Positions 7,365 through 17,200 of a DNA stretch of 64,000 nt are shown here, in pieces (position 1 is the stretch's first letter; each line of letters starts with the position of its first letter). Made by a program: the position numbers and the translations under genes. Source of the stretch: Nocardia spumae (lineage in GTDB: Bacteria; Actinomycetota; Actinomycetes; Mycobacteriales; Mycobacteriaceae); assembly GCF_020733635.1 (NCBI RefSeq), contig NZ_JAJFZL010000001.1:124001-188000 (forward strand), in the 5' to 3' direction. Below the pieces are notes generated by a model that saw only the letters and a list, made by a program, of their open reading frames with translations, did not search any database and was not told the origin of the DNA.

Positions 7365-9211
7365 GTGCAGATATTACGACGGACCGGGCTCGGCTCGCGA
7401 AAGTCGGTCATCGCGGGCACCTCGGCATCGGCGCTGTGCGGGCCGGGGGTCGCGGGCGACATCCAATCCCGCAGCACCTGAGTGGCGCGCACATCGTCCT
7501 CGTTGTATTCGAGCAGGCGGATCCGCTGGGACTGATCGGGGTCGCCGTCGTAGCCGACCGCCAGCCGGTACCAGCTCATCGACGCCTCACCGCCGGCCTC
7601 GGGATCACGCCAGCCGAAGCCGGCCACCGGCGCGATCTTCTTCAGTCCTTTGCCGTTCGGGCAGATGAACTGTTCCGATACCGCCTGGAACATATCCACC
7701 CACTGCGGACCGTCGACGAAGGCGCGCACCTCGGCCTCGGTGGGCACCCCCGGCATTCCGGCGAATCGGCGGGCCGATTCGTAGAGCCATTTGTCCTCGG
7801 CCGTCCGGGAGTAGCAGTAGGCGGCGAAGGTCTTGCCCGCGGCGGCCGCGGCGGCGCGCACGCCCATCAGCCACGTCCAGAATTCGGCGAACGACCGCCC
7901 CTCGTCGACGGTGGGCAGCGGATCCCAGGTCAAGAAGGGGCGATAGACGCCGTCGAGCAGCGTGCCCCACAGATAAGCGCCGTATTCCTGATAGCTCTCC
8001 AGGTCGACGTCGACCTCCACATCGGCGCGCTGCACCCGGACCCGGTCCACCCGCCGGACCAGCGGAGCGCCCGAAATCCAGGCACGCGCGGTGACGACCG
8101 TTTCACCGAACGGCTCGTACTGCCAATCCTCGGGCTCGGGACCGGTCCAGGCCGCGAGATCGTCGATGGTCTGCACGCCGTGCCGGCGCAGCAGTTCGGC
8201 CCGCGAACCCGGGGCGACGAGACTGACATCGCGGTACGCGGCCAACCACCCTTCGCAGCTCAAGGCGGGCGGCCGGTCCGGGTCCTCGCTCTGGGGCGCT
8301 CGCGACCACCACGGGCACTGACGGCATTCGGGCACCTTGGACGGAACGGTCGGCAGCTCACCGCGGACCACCGCGATCCGATCGGCGTAGCGGCGGTCGT
8401 ACTCCTCGAGCACGAGCGTCAGATCGTGGACCAGAATCCGGTCGAAGTGATAGCCGATCGCCCCGCCCACCAGGGCCGGGCCGGCGAAGCCGTGGCGCTG
8501 CAGCATCCGGTACAGATGTGCGAGGCGTTGCTGATCGCGCGGCTGGGTCCGGATACGCACATGCCGGTCCGGCTGCGGATTCCAGTGGTACAGATCCGAG
8601 GTCGTGGGATGGAAATCGGCCGGATCGGGCTGACGCGGATCGGTCACCTTGTGGTTGACCACGATGATCGGGATATAACCGCCCCGGTCCGGGTCGCGCA
8701 GCAGGATCTCGCACCCGCCGCGCCGGCCGGTATCGGGCTCCTGCGGCAGGACCGCACCCCAGATTCGTTGCGCCCCTTCGGCACATGCCCGCAGTGTCGC
8801 CGCCGCACGGACACTCGCGGGCTGATCGGGATCGATGACCACCCACTGCTCCGGATCGGCGGCGACGAGGGTGTCGCGCACCTCGGCCCGATGGGCGGTG
8901 GCGGCCTCGCGGCGCTGTCTGACCCCGGCGTCCTCGGAGATGCCGAGCAACCGCTCGGGGTGGGTGGCATCCAGATGCAGCCGGTGGCGGCACCCGACCA
9001 GTGCGCGCGCGTCCACATAGGCGATTCGCGGGGCGGCGGACTCCGAATTCGTGGCGGTGACCACGCCCTCGGCAGCCGCGACGGTTCTCGACGCAGACAC
9101 CTGTCGCTCGTCGCCACCGCCGTCGTCTTCGTGACCGTCCTGGTCGCCGCTGCCCGAATACACGCTATGCAGTATGGTCCCTCCCCCCGACAACCTCGCC
9201 AACCGCATCAT
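7361..9211 (-). CDS. TM0106-type RecB-like putative nuclease
   Basis: The 616-residue product has a RecB-like front half (GCRHRLHLDATHPERLL, later GYIPIIVVNHKVT) followed by CRQCPWW and a C-terminal RNase H-like region containing VDVDLESYQEYGAYLWG and LLEYNEDDVRATQVL. This matches the family annotated as TM0106 RecB-like nucleases, found singly in actinobacteria with no firm role. ATG 9211 has GGGAGAG at good spacing; the first 50 or so residues are low-complexity and a GTG at 9064 would also preserve all domains. It overlaps the GTG of htpG by four bases. Its start region is antisense to the leader of the next gene. Confidence 0.78.
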   Translation of the reverse strand: MMRLARLSGGGTILHSVYSGSGDQDGHEDDGGGDERQVSASRTVAAAEGVVTATNSESAAPRIAYVDARALVGCRHRLHLDATHPERLLGISEDAGVRQRREAATAHRAEVRDTLVAADPEQWVVIDPDQPASVRAAATLRACAEGAQRIWGAVLPQEPDTGRRGGCEILLRDPDRGGYIPIIVVNHKVTDPRQPDPADFHPTTSDLYHWNPQPDRHVRIRTQPRDQQRLAHLYRMLQRHGFAGPALVGGAIGYHFDRILVHDLTLVLEEYDRRYADRIAVVRGELPTVPSKVPECRQCPWWSRAPQSEDPDRPPALSCEGWLAAYRDVSLVAPGSRAELLRRHGVQTIDDLAAWTGPEPEDWQYEPFGETVVTARAWISGAPLVRRVDRVRVQRADVEVDVDLESYQEYGAYLWGTLLDGVYRPFLTWDPLPTVDEGRSFAEFWTWLMGVRAAAAAAGKTFAAYCYSRTAEDKWLYESARRFAGMPGVPTEAEVRAFVDGPQWVDMFQAVSEQFICPNGKGLKKIAPVAGFGWRDPEAGGEASMSWYRLAVGYDGDPDQSQRIRLLEYNEDDVRATQVLRDWMSPATPGPHSADAEVPAMTDFREPSPVRRNICT

Positions 9212-9296
9212 GCGTCTCTCCCGCTACAGTTGGCGCAAACCGTGTGGCATGTGGGTACATCCGCATGACGGAAACTTCGTGACGGAGGGCCTTTCG

Positions 9297-9938
9297 ATGG
9301 GGTTGTTCACCAAGCGCAAGCGTCGTGCCGACCGTAAAGCCGAGGCGAAAGCTCTCAAGCACAAGGCCGCGATGGAGGCCAAACTCGGCGCCCGCAACGA
9401 ACGCAAGCGCAACCGTGCCGAACTCCGGACCCAGCGCGAGGTGGCCAAGGCCCAGATCGCGGCGTTGAAGGCGGAGGAGAAGGCGGCCGCCAAGACAGCC
9501 GAGCGCGCCGAGCGGGATCCGTTCAGCGCCAGTCAGGTGAAGAAGTATCTGGGCGTCGCGCGGGTGCTGGTACCGGTGCTGGCGCCGCTGGCCTATCGAG
9601 CCGCCACCTTCATTCGCGGACAGATCGACACCCGCCGGGCCCACCAGCTCGGTGTCGGCATCGGCGATCTGGGTAATTTCACCGGCCACGGCGCTCGGCT
9701 GCAGGCCCGCATCTCCGGAGTCGAATCGACCCTGGACGGGATCGCGGACAGCGGCGGCCACTCCGGTGATAACCAGAAGTTCGTGGCCGCCACCCGGGAC
9801 CGGCTGAGCAGTCTGTCGGCCGCGGTGCGGACCTCCGAGCAGATGCCGGCGCCGCGGCGGCGCGCGGTGCACGCCTCCATCTCCAACGAACTCTCCGGCG
9901 TCGAAGCCGATATTCTCGCGCGCCTCGGCGTGCACTGA
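9297..9938 (+). CDS. DUF6474-like protein with basic coiled-coil N-terminus
   Basis: This 213-residue protein starts MGLFTKRKRRADRKAEAK, then has a long Lys/Arg/Glu/Ala-rich helical stretch (about residues 8-75) likely to form a coiled coil, then VLVPVLAPLAYRAATFIRG as a possible membrane-associated helix and a soluble C-terminal part. It resembles a family conserved in Nocardia, Rhodococcus and mycobacteria without known function. ATG 9297 follows GGAGG with suitable spacing; the longer in-frame start at 9174 would overlap the divergent nuclease gene and is less likely. Confidence 0.65.
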   Translation: MGLFTKRKRRADRKAEAKALKHKAAMEAKLGARNERKRNRAELRTQREVAKAQIAALKAEEKAAAKTAERAERDPFSASQVKKYLGVARVLVPVLAPLAYRAATFIRGQIDTRRAHQLGVGIGDLGNFTGHGARLQARISGVESTLDGIADSGGHSGDNQKFVAATRDRLSSLSAAVRTSEQMPAPRRRAVHASISNELSGVEADILARLGVH

Positions 9939-9953
9939 CCGCCGATATCCGCC

Positions 9954-10553
9954 ATGCCCCACCGTGATCGGCCGACCGGGAGATCCGCGCCCTCGCGGCG
10001 CGTGATCCGCCGGCCCGGCACGGACGCGGTGCGCGGTGGACTGGTCGGCGCGGCCACGGTCGTGCTCGCGGTGGCGGCGCACGGCTGGGCCGGAGGCGGA
10101 TCTCCCGACTCGTCGGCGCTGGCGTTACTGCTGCTGAGCGCGGTGGCCACCGGCGCCGCGGCGGCGTGGCTGCCCGCGATCGGCGGTATGCGGGGGCGGG
10201 CGACGGTGGTCGCCGTCCTCGGCGCGGGACAAACCGCCGCACATCTCGCGCTGAGTCTGCTACCCGCTCACGGCGGCGGCGACACAGCGTGTGGTGAGGG
10301 TCTTTTCGCCATCGGCGTCCCGGGTGGCTGGATGGCGGTGGCACATACGGTCGCCACCGTCGTCTGCGCACTGCTCATCGTGGCCGCCGAACGGTTGTAC
10401 GCCGCGGTGTCCCGCTCGGTCCGAGCGGTCACCAGCCGGCCCCGGGCATTGCCCGGCATCACCACCGCACGGTGGCGTCCCTCCGCTTCGCGGCAGTGGC
10501 AGCGGCTCAGCGGTCGCGCGGCGGGCTCCCGCGCACCACCGGTACTCGCCTGA
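9954..10553 (+). CDS. Hypothetical four-helix membrane protein, copper-operon head
   Basis: A 199-residue protein with about four hydrophobic segments (VRGGLVGAATVVLAVAAHGW, LALLLLSAVATGAAAAWLPA, VVAVLGAGQTAAHLALSLLP, WMAVAHTVATVVCALLIVAA) and basic soluble tails. A histidine-containing loop (LLPAHGGGDTACGEG) lies between segments three and four. It sits 51 bp before ycnI and in the same direction as ycnI-copC-copD, so a role in copper or envelope metal handling is plausible but only inferred from context. Confidence 0.6.
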   Translation: MPHRDRPTGRSAPSRRVIRRPGTDAVRGGLVGAATVVLAVAAHGWAGGGSPDSSALALLLLSAVATGAAAAWLPAIGGMRGRATVVAVLGAGQTAAHLALSLLPAHGGGDTACGEGLFAIGVPGGWMAVAHTVATVVCALLIVAAERLYAAVSRSVRAVTSRPRALPGITTARWRPSASRQWQRLSGRAAGSRAPPVLA

Positions 10554-10604
10554 TCCGATCCCACACCTCAGGCATTTCGCCACGTACCGAGAAAGTCATC
10601 CATC

Positions 10605-11276
10605 GTGAGTTCACGCATGCCCACCGCGGTGTCGCGCACCCTGCTCGCCACCGGCGCCGCCGCCGGCTTCGCCCTGCTCGCCACCGGAACCGCGGCCGCG
10701 CACGTCACGGCCGACGCCCCGGGCGCGGCACAGGGCGGCTACGCCGTCGTCACCTTCCGGGTGCCGACCGAATCGGCGACCGCATCGACCACCAAGCTGA
10801 CCGTCGCGCTGCCGCAGCTGTCCTCGGCCCGCACCGAACCGCTGCCGGGCTGGACGGCCCGCACCGAGAAGAACGACAAGAACCAGTTCACCTCCGTCAC
10901 CTGGACCGCCGATCCCGGCAACCCGGGTATCACCGCGGAGCAGTTCCAGCGCTTCACCCTCGCGGTCGGCCCGCTGCCGAAGCAGGACAAGATCAGCTTC
11001 CCGGCCACCCAGACCTACAGCGACGGCAAGGTCGTCAACTGGAACGAGCCCATGCCCGCCGACGGCGCCGAACCCGAACATCCCGCGCCGTCGGTCTCGC
11101 TGGGCGCCGCCGGATCCCACGACGAGCACGGCGGCACGGCGGCCGCCGACAGTGATTCCGGCACCGGCTCCGAATCCGACGACACCGCTCGCTGGCTCGG
11201 CGGGATCGGGCTCGCACTGGGCGCACTGGGCGCCGCGCTGGGACTGGGCAGCCTGATCCGGAGCCGGCGCGCATGA
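10605..11276 (+). CDS. ycnI: YcnI family (DUF1775) copper-binding envelope protein
   Basis: The 223-residue protein has a signal peptide ending in TGTAAA before His33 (AAHVTADAPG), which would become the N-terminal residue after cleavage, as in the copper-binding histidine brace described for YcnI. The domain keeps the GYAVVTFRVPTES and GWTARTEK motifs and Trp residues of DUF1775, followed by an acidic linker with histidines and a C-terminal membrane anchor (LGGIGLALGALGAALGLG). GTG 10605 is used; ATG 10617 is an alternative. It overlaps copC by four bases (ATGA), indicating translational coupling. Confidence 0.88.
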   Translation: MSSRMPTAVSRTLLATGAAAGFALLATGTAAAHVTADAPGAAQGGYAVVTFRVPTESATASTTKLTVALPQLSSARTEPLPGWTARTEKNDKNQFTSVTWTADPGNPGITAEQFQRFTLAVGPLPKQDKISFPATQTYSDGKVVNWNEPMPADGAEPEHPAPSVSLGAAGSHDEHGGTAAADSDSGTGSESDDTARWLGGIGLALGALGAALGLGSLIRSRRA

Positions 11277-11827
11277 TGCGGCGCCTCCTGCTCTCCCTCG
11301 CCACCGTGCTGGCGCTGGGCGGCCTCGCGATCACGGTGGCCGGTCCGGCCGGTGCGCATTCGTCGGTGGTCTCCTCCGACCCCGCCGACGGCGCGAAGCT
11401 CGAGACCGGCCCGGCCCGGGTGAGCTTCACCTTCAACGAGAACCTGCAGCCGAGTTTCCCGTCGCTGACCGTCGTCGGTCCCGACAAGAATCTGTGGTCG
11501 AAGGGTAAGCCCGTGGTGGACGGCCCGACCGTCAGTGTCGAGGTCGGGGACCTCGGCCCGGCCGGGACCTACACCATGGCCTTCCGGGTCACCTCGGCCG
11601 ACGGGCATCCGGTCAGCGGTACCCGCACTTTCGAGCTGACGAAACCCGGTCAGGGCACACCCGGTCCGAAGGCCGACGCGGCGAGCAACTCCGGCGGTGG
11701 TGGCGATTCCGGCGGTGTTCCGCTGTGGGTCTTCATCGTCGCGGCGGTCATCCTGTTCGGCGGCGGATTGGCTTTCGCCTTGTTCGGCGGTCGCTCCCGG
11801 CGTTCGGGTAGCGGCGGCACACCATGA
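11273..11827 (+). CDS. copC: CopC domain copper resistance protein
   Basis: A 184-residue exported protein: signal peptide ending PAGA, then His at the mature N-terminus (AHSSVVSSDPADGAKL), the CopC beta-sandwich with FNENLQPSFPSLTV and TSADGHPVSGTRTF, a Gly/Ser linker and a C-terminal transmembrane anchor. His after the signal site together with the Asp/His of SADGHPV matches the Cu(II) site of CopC proteins. Start and stop codons overlap those of ycnI and copD (ATGA on both sides), so the three genes form a coupled copper operon. Confidence 0.92.
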   Translation: MMRRLLLSLATVLALGGLAITVAGPAGAHSSVVSSDPADGAKLETGPARVSFTFNENLQPSFPSLTVVGPDKNLWSKGKPVVDGPTVSVEVGDLGPAGTYTMAFRVTSADGHPVSGTRTFELTKPGQGTPGPKADAASNSGGGGDSGGVPLWVFIVAAVILFGGGLAFALFGGRSRRSGSGGTP

Positions 11828-12765
11828 GATCGGGGACGACCGGCGGTAGTTCGAGCGCGCTGCGATACGCGTTGCTCCTGGTCGTCCCGGCCGCCCTGGT
11901 GGGCGTCGTCGCCGGTTGGGCCCTGGCCGCGCCGGATCCGGTGCAGGCCGAGGCGCCGGTGCGCACCCTCGCCGACGGGCTGGGCGCCACCGTGGTGGGC
12001 CTGGCCGCCCTCCCCCGCCTGCACGACCGACTGCGGCCCGCGTGGCGCATGCTGGCCGTCTTCGGCGGGCTGTGGGCCGTCACCGAATTCGTCCTGCTGG
12101 CCACCGAGGCGGCCGAGGTGGTGGGCGTTTCGGTGGGCCGATTGCGGGCGCGCGATTTCGGTGACTACCTCGCCCATGTCAGCGGGGGTCAGATCGGTAT
12201 CGCCGTGTTGATCGGTACCGCCGCCGTGGCCGGCTACAGCACCCTGGCCTATCGCCGACCGGACCACGCGACCGCCGATCTGGTGCTCGTCTTCGCCGCG
12301 GTGACGCTGGTGTTGCGGCCGATCACCGGCCATATGTCGCAACAGACGCTGGGTTCGGTGCTGGCCGCGGTCCACGCCCTCGCCGCGGCGGCCTGGTTCG
12401 GCGTCCTGCTGGCCCTGGCTCTGGTCGTGCGCACCCGCGGTGAATGGGCGGTGATCCTGCCGCGGTATTCCGGCTGGGCACTGCCCGCGATCGGGGCGGT
12501 CACGGTCACCGGGGTATGCAACGGGCTGGTCCGGATCGGCGATCCGGCGGCCTTGATCGACAGCGGCTACGGGCGCATCCTGCTGGCCAAGACGGTGATG
12601 GTGCTCGCCCTGCTCGTACTGGGCTGGTGGTGGCGGCGCAGTTGGGTGCCACGGGCGACCGACCATCGGATGAGCGCCGACTCCTCGCTGCGGCGGGCGC
12701 TGATCGAGGTCGCGGTGATGGGTTCGGTGTTCGGATTGGCGGCGACGTTATCGGTGACGGCCTGA
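11824..12765 (+). CDS. copD: CopD family copper transport membrane protein
   Basis: A 313-residue polytopic membrane protein with about eight helices and the CopD-type central region TGHMSQQTLGSVLAAVHALAAAAWFG, whose His and Met residues could contact copper, followed by SGWALPAIGAVTVTGVCNGLV and a LLAKTVMVLALLVLGWWWRR helix. CopD works with CopC in copper import or handling across the membrane. It overlaps copC by ATGA. No copper-sensor gene is visible beside the operon. Confidence 0.88.
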   Translation: MRSGTTGGSSSALRYALLLVVPAALVGVVAGWALAAPDPVQAEAPVRTLADGLGATVVGLAALPRLHDRLRPAWRMLAVFGGLWAVTEFVLLATEAAEVVGVSVGRLRARDFGDYLAHVSGGQIGIAVLIGTAAVAGYSTLAYRRPDHATADLVLVFAAVTLVLRPITGHMSQQTLGSVLAAVHALAAAAWFGVLLALALVVRTRGEWAVILPRYSGWALPAIGAVTVTGVCNGLVRIGDPAALIDSGYGRILLAKTVMVLALLVLGWWWRRSWVPRATDHRMSADSSLRRALIEVAVMGSVFGLAATLSVTA

Positions 12766-12855
12766 GCCGGTCGGCCGCTGGATAGGGCCTCCGAACTGGA
12801 GTGATAGCAATTACATCCGATCCGGGACGATCTGAAACACGTTACATTTACTGTC

Positions 12856-13308
12856 ATGACCGCAGTGAAGATCGTCGCCGAGTGCGCCGCCTCCGCCGAG
12901 ACCGCGTTCGACTATGTCAACGATTACCGGCATCTGCCGGAATTCGTCACCGAGGTCCATTCCTTCCGCCCGGTCACCGATCAGGTGGCCGGACTGGGCG
13001 CCAGTTTCGACACCGAGATCAAACTGGGCCCGGCCTCGCTGACCTCGCGGCTGCAGATCGTGCGCTGGGAGAAGAACGTCGCGATCGCCGTGAAGGCCGT
13101 CACCGGATTCGAGATCGAATCCACCTTCCTGTTCCATCCGCGTGACGAACACGCCTGCACGGTGGACGCCATCGTCGAATACCGGGTCCCGGGCGGTATC
13201 GCGGGCAAAGTACTGGGGAAGACGATCGAGCCGTTCGTGAAGATGTCGGTCAAGCACACCGCGCACAATCTGACGACCAGAATCGCGGAGTACGGGCAGG
13301 ACCGCTAG
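12856..13308 (+). CDS. SRPBCC/polyketide-cyclase-like protein
   Basis: A 150-residue single-domain protein with the START-like helix-grip fold pattern: an initial [21 protein letters not shown], alternating strands, and a long C-terminal helix ([18 protein letters not shown]). Such proteins bind hydrophobic ligands or act as cyclases; no ligand can be named here. It stands alone between copD and rraA, each in the same direction, with 90 and 58 bp gaps. Confidence 0.78.
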   Translation: MTAVKIVAECAASAETAFDYVNDYRHLPEFVTEVHSFRPVTDQVAGLGASFDTEIKLGPASLTSRLQIVRWEKNVAIAVKAVTGFEIESTFLFHPRDEHACTVDAIVEYRVPGGIAGKVLGKTIEPFVKMSVKHTAHNLTTRIAEYGQDR

Positions 13309-13366
13309 CCGTTCCTGCCAGGAAGGTCTCAGGATCTCCGAGGCCCCGTCATGGCAAGCTAGTCCG

Positions 13367-13852
13367 GTGACCGATTCAGCAAACCAAGTGGCAACCGCCG
13401 ACCTCGCCGATGAGATCGGCCCCGAGATCCGCAGCTGTGACACACAGTTCACGCAGTTCGGCGGCCATCCGGTGTTCAGTGGCCGGATTGTCACCATTCG
13501 CTGCTTCCAGGACAACCTGTTGGTCAAGCAGACTCTCAGCGAACCCGGTGAGGGCCGAGTGCTCGTCGTGGACGGCGGCGCGAGTGTGCACACCGCCCTC
13601 GTGGGCGACATCATCGCCGGCCGCGGTGTCGACAACGGCTGGTCCGGCGTCGTCGTGAACGGCGGCGTACGCGACTCCGCGATCCTGCGCACCCTGAATA
13701 TCGGCATCAAGGCGCTGGGAACCAATCCGCGCAAGAGCACGCAAACCGGCTCCGGCGAACGTGACGTGCCGGTGGAATTCGGCGGGGTGACCTTCGTCCC
13801 CGGCGAGGTGCTCTACAGCGATCACGACGGGATCGTCGTCCGCGCGGAATGA
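13367..13852 (+). CDS. rraA: RraA family protein (RNase E inhibitor / HMG aldolase-like)
   Basis: The 161-residue protein matches RraA closely: [12 protein letters not shown] at the start, [29 protein letters not shown] and the NGGVRDS motif whose Arg-Asp is used for metal/substrate binding in the 4-hydroxy-4-methyl-2-oxoglutarate aldolase members. In E. coli RraA inhibits RNase E; older annotations as MenG methyltransferase are wrong. GTG 13367 is the start used. A convergent S4-domain gene ends 38 bp downstream. Confidence 0.9.
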   Translation: MTDSANQVATADLADEIGPEIRSCDTQFTQFGGHPVFSGRIVTIRCFQDNLLVKQTLSEPGEGRVLVVDGGASVHTALVGDIIAGRGVDNGWSGVVVNGGVRDSAILRTLNIGIKALGTNPRKSTQTGSGERDVPVEFGGVTFVPGEVLYSDHDGIVVRAE

Positions 13853-13889
13853 CCCACCGATCGCCGCCGGAGCACCCGCCAGCGGCGGG

Positions 13890-14111
13890 TTATCCCCCCG
13901 CGACGCGGACGCGGTGGCCGGCCAGTGCGACGACGTCACCGGCGTGGAGCTGGCGGCCCCGCCGTAGTTCCACCTCATCGTTGACACGCACGAGTCCGGC
14001 GGCGATCACGGTCTTCGCCTCCGACCCGCTGTCGATGAGATTGGCCAGCTTCAGGAACTGCCCGAGTCGAATGACTTCGTCTTCGATCGGCACATCGACT
14101 GGATCCGACAT
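13890..14111 (-). CDS. Small S4-domain RNA-binding protein
   Basis: A 73-residue protein that is essentially one S4 domain: [35 protein letters not shown] and [14 protein letters not shown]. It resembles YbcJ/YaaA-type proteins that bind structured RNA, often rRNA. It is transcribed away from lysX, with a 186-bp divergent region that contains repeated short hairpins. Confidence 0.85.
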   Translation of the reverse strand: MSDPVDVPIEDEVIRLGQFLKLANLIDSGSEAKTVIAAGLVRVNDEVELRRGRQLHAGDVVALAGHRVRVAGG

Positions 14112-14157
14112 GGGTTACATCTTTACCGCCGCGATCGACGGGCCGCACGCCGCCCCC

Positions 14158-14284
14158 GCCGGTACCCGGCGTTCGAACTCGGCCGGCACCCGGCCGACGG
14201 ACTCCGCCGATGTGCGCCAATCGAACTCGCGTCGGGTCGTGACCGCCGGCGCTGTCCGGCAAGGGAATCCCGCCGGTGTCCGGC
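14158..14284 (+). repeat. Four GCCGG...CCGGC mini-hairpins in the lysX leader
   Basis: Short inverted repeats of the form GCCGG-N-CCGGC occur at 14158-14170, 14182-14195, 14245-14260 and 14272-14284. The last ends 13 bases before the lysX ATG, next to the AAAGGA ribosome site. A related TCGAACTCG segment recurs at 14173 and 14221. The units could form a row of small stems in the leader RNA. Confidence 0.5.
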
Positions 14285-14297
14285 GAAAGGATCGAAT

Positions 14298-17200
14298 ATG
14301 ACCGTGCACGAGCAGGACTCGCCCGGCGGCCTTCTCCCCTCGAGCGGTCCCGGCACGCACACTGGTTCGGTGACTTCCGAGCAAGACCGGCTCCACGACC
14401 GCGATCGCAGATCTCCCTCCTCACCGGTTCCGCATCGCGCCCACGGTCGGCTGAGCGAAGTACCCCATCTGATCGGCCTGGTACTCGGTGTCTTCTCGAT
14501 TCTGTGTGCGCTGTGGAGTATTTCGCCCGGCCTGCGTTTTCTGACCTCGGCCCCGCGGCACTATCTGGACGCCTACTATTTCGACGCGCCCGACACCAAC
14601 CTGATGTGGGCGGTCATCATCGGCCTGCTCGCCGGTGCGACGGCCTCCCGAAAACGGATCGCCTGGTGGCTGCTCGCCGGCTACATGGCGCTGTTCGCGG
14701 TGGCCAACGGCCTGGATTTCGCCGAGGAACAGGATCCGCACGCACTGGCCGCGCTGATCGTCCACCTCGCGGTGATCGGTCTGATGATCGCCGCCTGGCC
14801 CGAGTTCTACACCCGGGTGCGTCGTGGCGCGGTCTGGAAGGCGCTGGGCGTGCTGGTCAGCGGCTTGGTGGTCGGCAGTCTGCTCGGTTGGGGCCTGGTG
14901 GAGCTGTTCCCCGGCAGCCTGCCGCGCGGCGCCGAACGTCCGCTGTGGGCGCTGTCTCGGGTCACGGCGACGATCCTGGTCGCGGACAACAACTTCGACG
15001 GGCATCCGCCGCATGTGGTGAATCTGCTGCTCGGCCTGTTCGGCGCGGTGGCGCTGCTGGCGGCGGCGCTGGTGCTGTTCCGCTCGCAGCAGGCGTCCAA
15101 TGCCATGACCCCACTCGACGAATCCGCTATACGCGGACTGCTCGATCGCTCCGATGTCGAGGATTCCCTGGGCTACTTCGCGACCCGACGCGACAAGGCG
15201 GTGGTCTTCGCACCCAGCGGCAAGGCCGCGATCACCTTCCGCGTCGAACTCGGGGTGTGCCTGGCCTCCGGCGATCCGATCGGGGTGCGCGAGGCGTGGC
15301 CGCAGGCCATCGACGCCTGGCTGCGGCTGGCCGACCGATACGGCTGGGCCCCCGCGGTGATGGGCGCCGGTGAACTCGGCGCCACCGCCTATCGCCGGGC
15401 CGGACTGTCGGCGCTGCGCCTGGGCGACGAGGCGATCCTCGACACTCGCTCCTTCTCCCTGGCCGGACCGGATATGAAGCAGGTCCGCCAAGCCGCGAAC
15501 CGCCTGCGCAAGCAGGGTTTCACCACGCGGATTCGCCGCCACAGCGAATTGACGCCGGACGAGATGGCGCAGATGATCGCGCGCGCCGACGCATGGCGCG
15601 ATACCGAAACCGAACGCGGATTCTCGATGGCGCTGGGCCGCCTCGGCGATCGCCTCGACGGCTGCAGCCTGCTGGTCGAGGCCCTCGATCACACCGGCCG
15701 GGTCTGGGGCATGCTGTCGCTGGTGCCGTGGGGTCGCGCCGGAGTATCGCTCGACGTGATGCGCCGAGACCCCAAGGGCCCCAACGGGATCATGGAATTC
15801 ATGATCTCCCAGCTGGCGCTGAGCTCCGAACAGTACGGGATCACCCGGGTGTCGCTGAATTTCGCGGTGTTCCGCTCGGTGTTCGAGGAGGGCGCCCGAA
15901 TCGGCGCCGGTCCGGTGCTGCGGCTGTGGCGCAGTGTGCTGATGTTCTTCAGCCGCTGGTGGCAGCTGGAAGCGCTGTACCGGTCCAATGTGAAGTATCA
16001 GCCGCAGTGGGTGCCCCGATTCTTCATCTTCGAGGAACGTCGCCAGCTCCCCCGCGTCGCCCTCGCCAGTGCCCTGGCCGAAGGCTTCGTCCCCCGCTTC
16101 GGCAAACAGCCGGATGCCATGGCGCACACCGGTCTGCATTCCGCGGTACCGGACACGATCACCGGCCTGCATGCCGACGGCAGTCCGCCCGAGGCCCCGC
16201 CGTCCGCGCTCGAGCAGGCCGCCGCGCGCCGGCCGGAGCAGGTGCGAGTCCGCATGGACAAGGTGGCGCGCCTGGCGGAAGCGGGCGTCGACGCCTATCC
16301 GGTCGCCTACGCCCCGACCCATTCCATCGCCGACGCCCGCCGGTCCCCCAAGGGCACCACGGTGCGCGTGTGCGGGCGGCTGTTGCGTATCCGCGATTAC
16401 GGAGGCGTCACCTTCGCCGTGCTGCGGGACTGGTCCGGCGACGTCCAGATCCTCATCGACCGCGACCGGGTCGGCGCGCATCGCTCGCGCTCGTTCGACG
16501 AATACTTCGACCTCGGTGATCTGATCGAGGTCAGCGGACAGATCGGCGCCAGCCGCCGCGGTGAGTTGTCCCTGCTGGCCCAGGACTGGCGGATGATCGG
16601 CAAATGCCTGCATCCGCTACCGGACAAGTGGCGCGGCCTCGCCGACCCCGAGGCTCGGGTGCGGCAGCGCTACGTGGACATGGCGATCAACGTCGAGGCC
16701 CGGGAGGTGCTGGCCAAACGCAGTGCCGTGGTGCGGTCGCTGCGCGATACGTTGAACGGCTGGGGTTTCCTCGAGGTCGAGACCCCGGTGCTGCAGCAGG
16801 TGCACGGCGGCGCCAATGCCGCACCGTTCAGCACCCACATCAACGCCTACGACCTGGACCTGTATCTGCGGATCGCGCCCGAGCTGTATCTCAAACGACT
16901 GTGCGTCGGCGGAATGGAGAAGGTTTTCGAGCTGGGCCGGGTGTTCCGCAACGAGGGTGTGGACTACAGCCATAATCCGGAATTCACGATCCTGGAAGCC
17001 TATGAGGCGCACAGCGATTACGAACGCATGATGCACGCCTGCCGCCAGCTGATCCAGAACGCCGCGATCGCGGCCAACGGTTCCTGTGTGGCACTGCGCC
17101 CGGACTCCGACGGCGGCCTCACCGAGGTCGACATCTCCGGTGACTGGCCGGTGCGCACCGTGCACGGCGCCATCTCCGACGCGATCGGCGAAACCGTCAC

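Noticed and set aside
7271..9268. A 665-codon open frame on the + strand opposite the RecB-like nuclease
   Set aside because: Antisense shadow; the minus-strand product has clear nuclease motifs and a good ribosome site.
14421..16613. A 730-codon open frame antisense to lysX
   Set aside because: Composition is Gln/His/Arg/Gly-rich without structure, as expected of a shadow frame; lysX is unambiguous.
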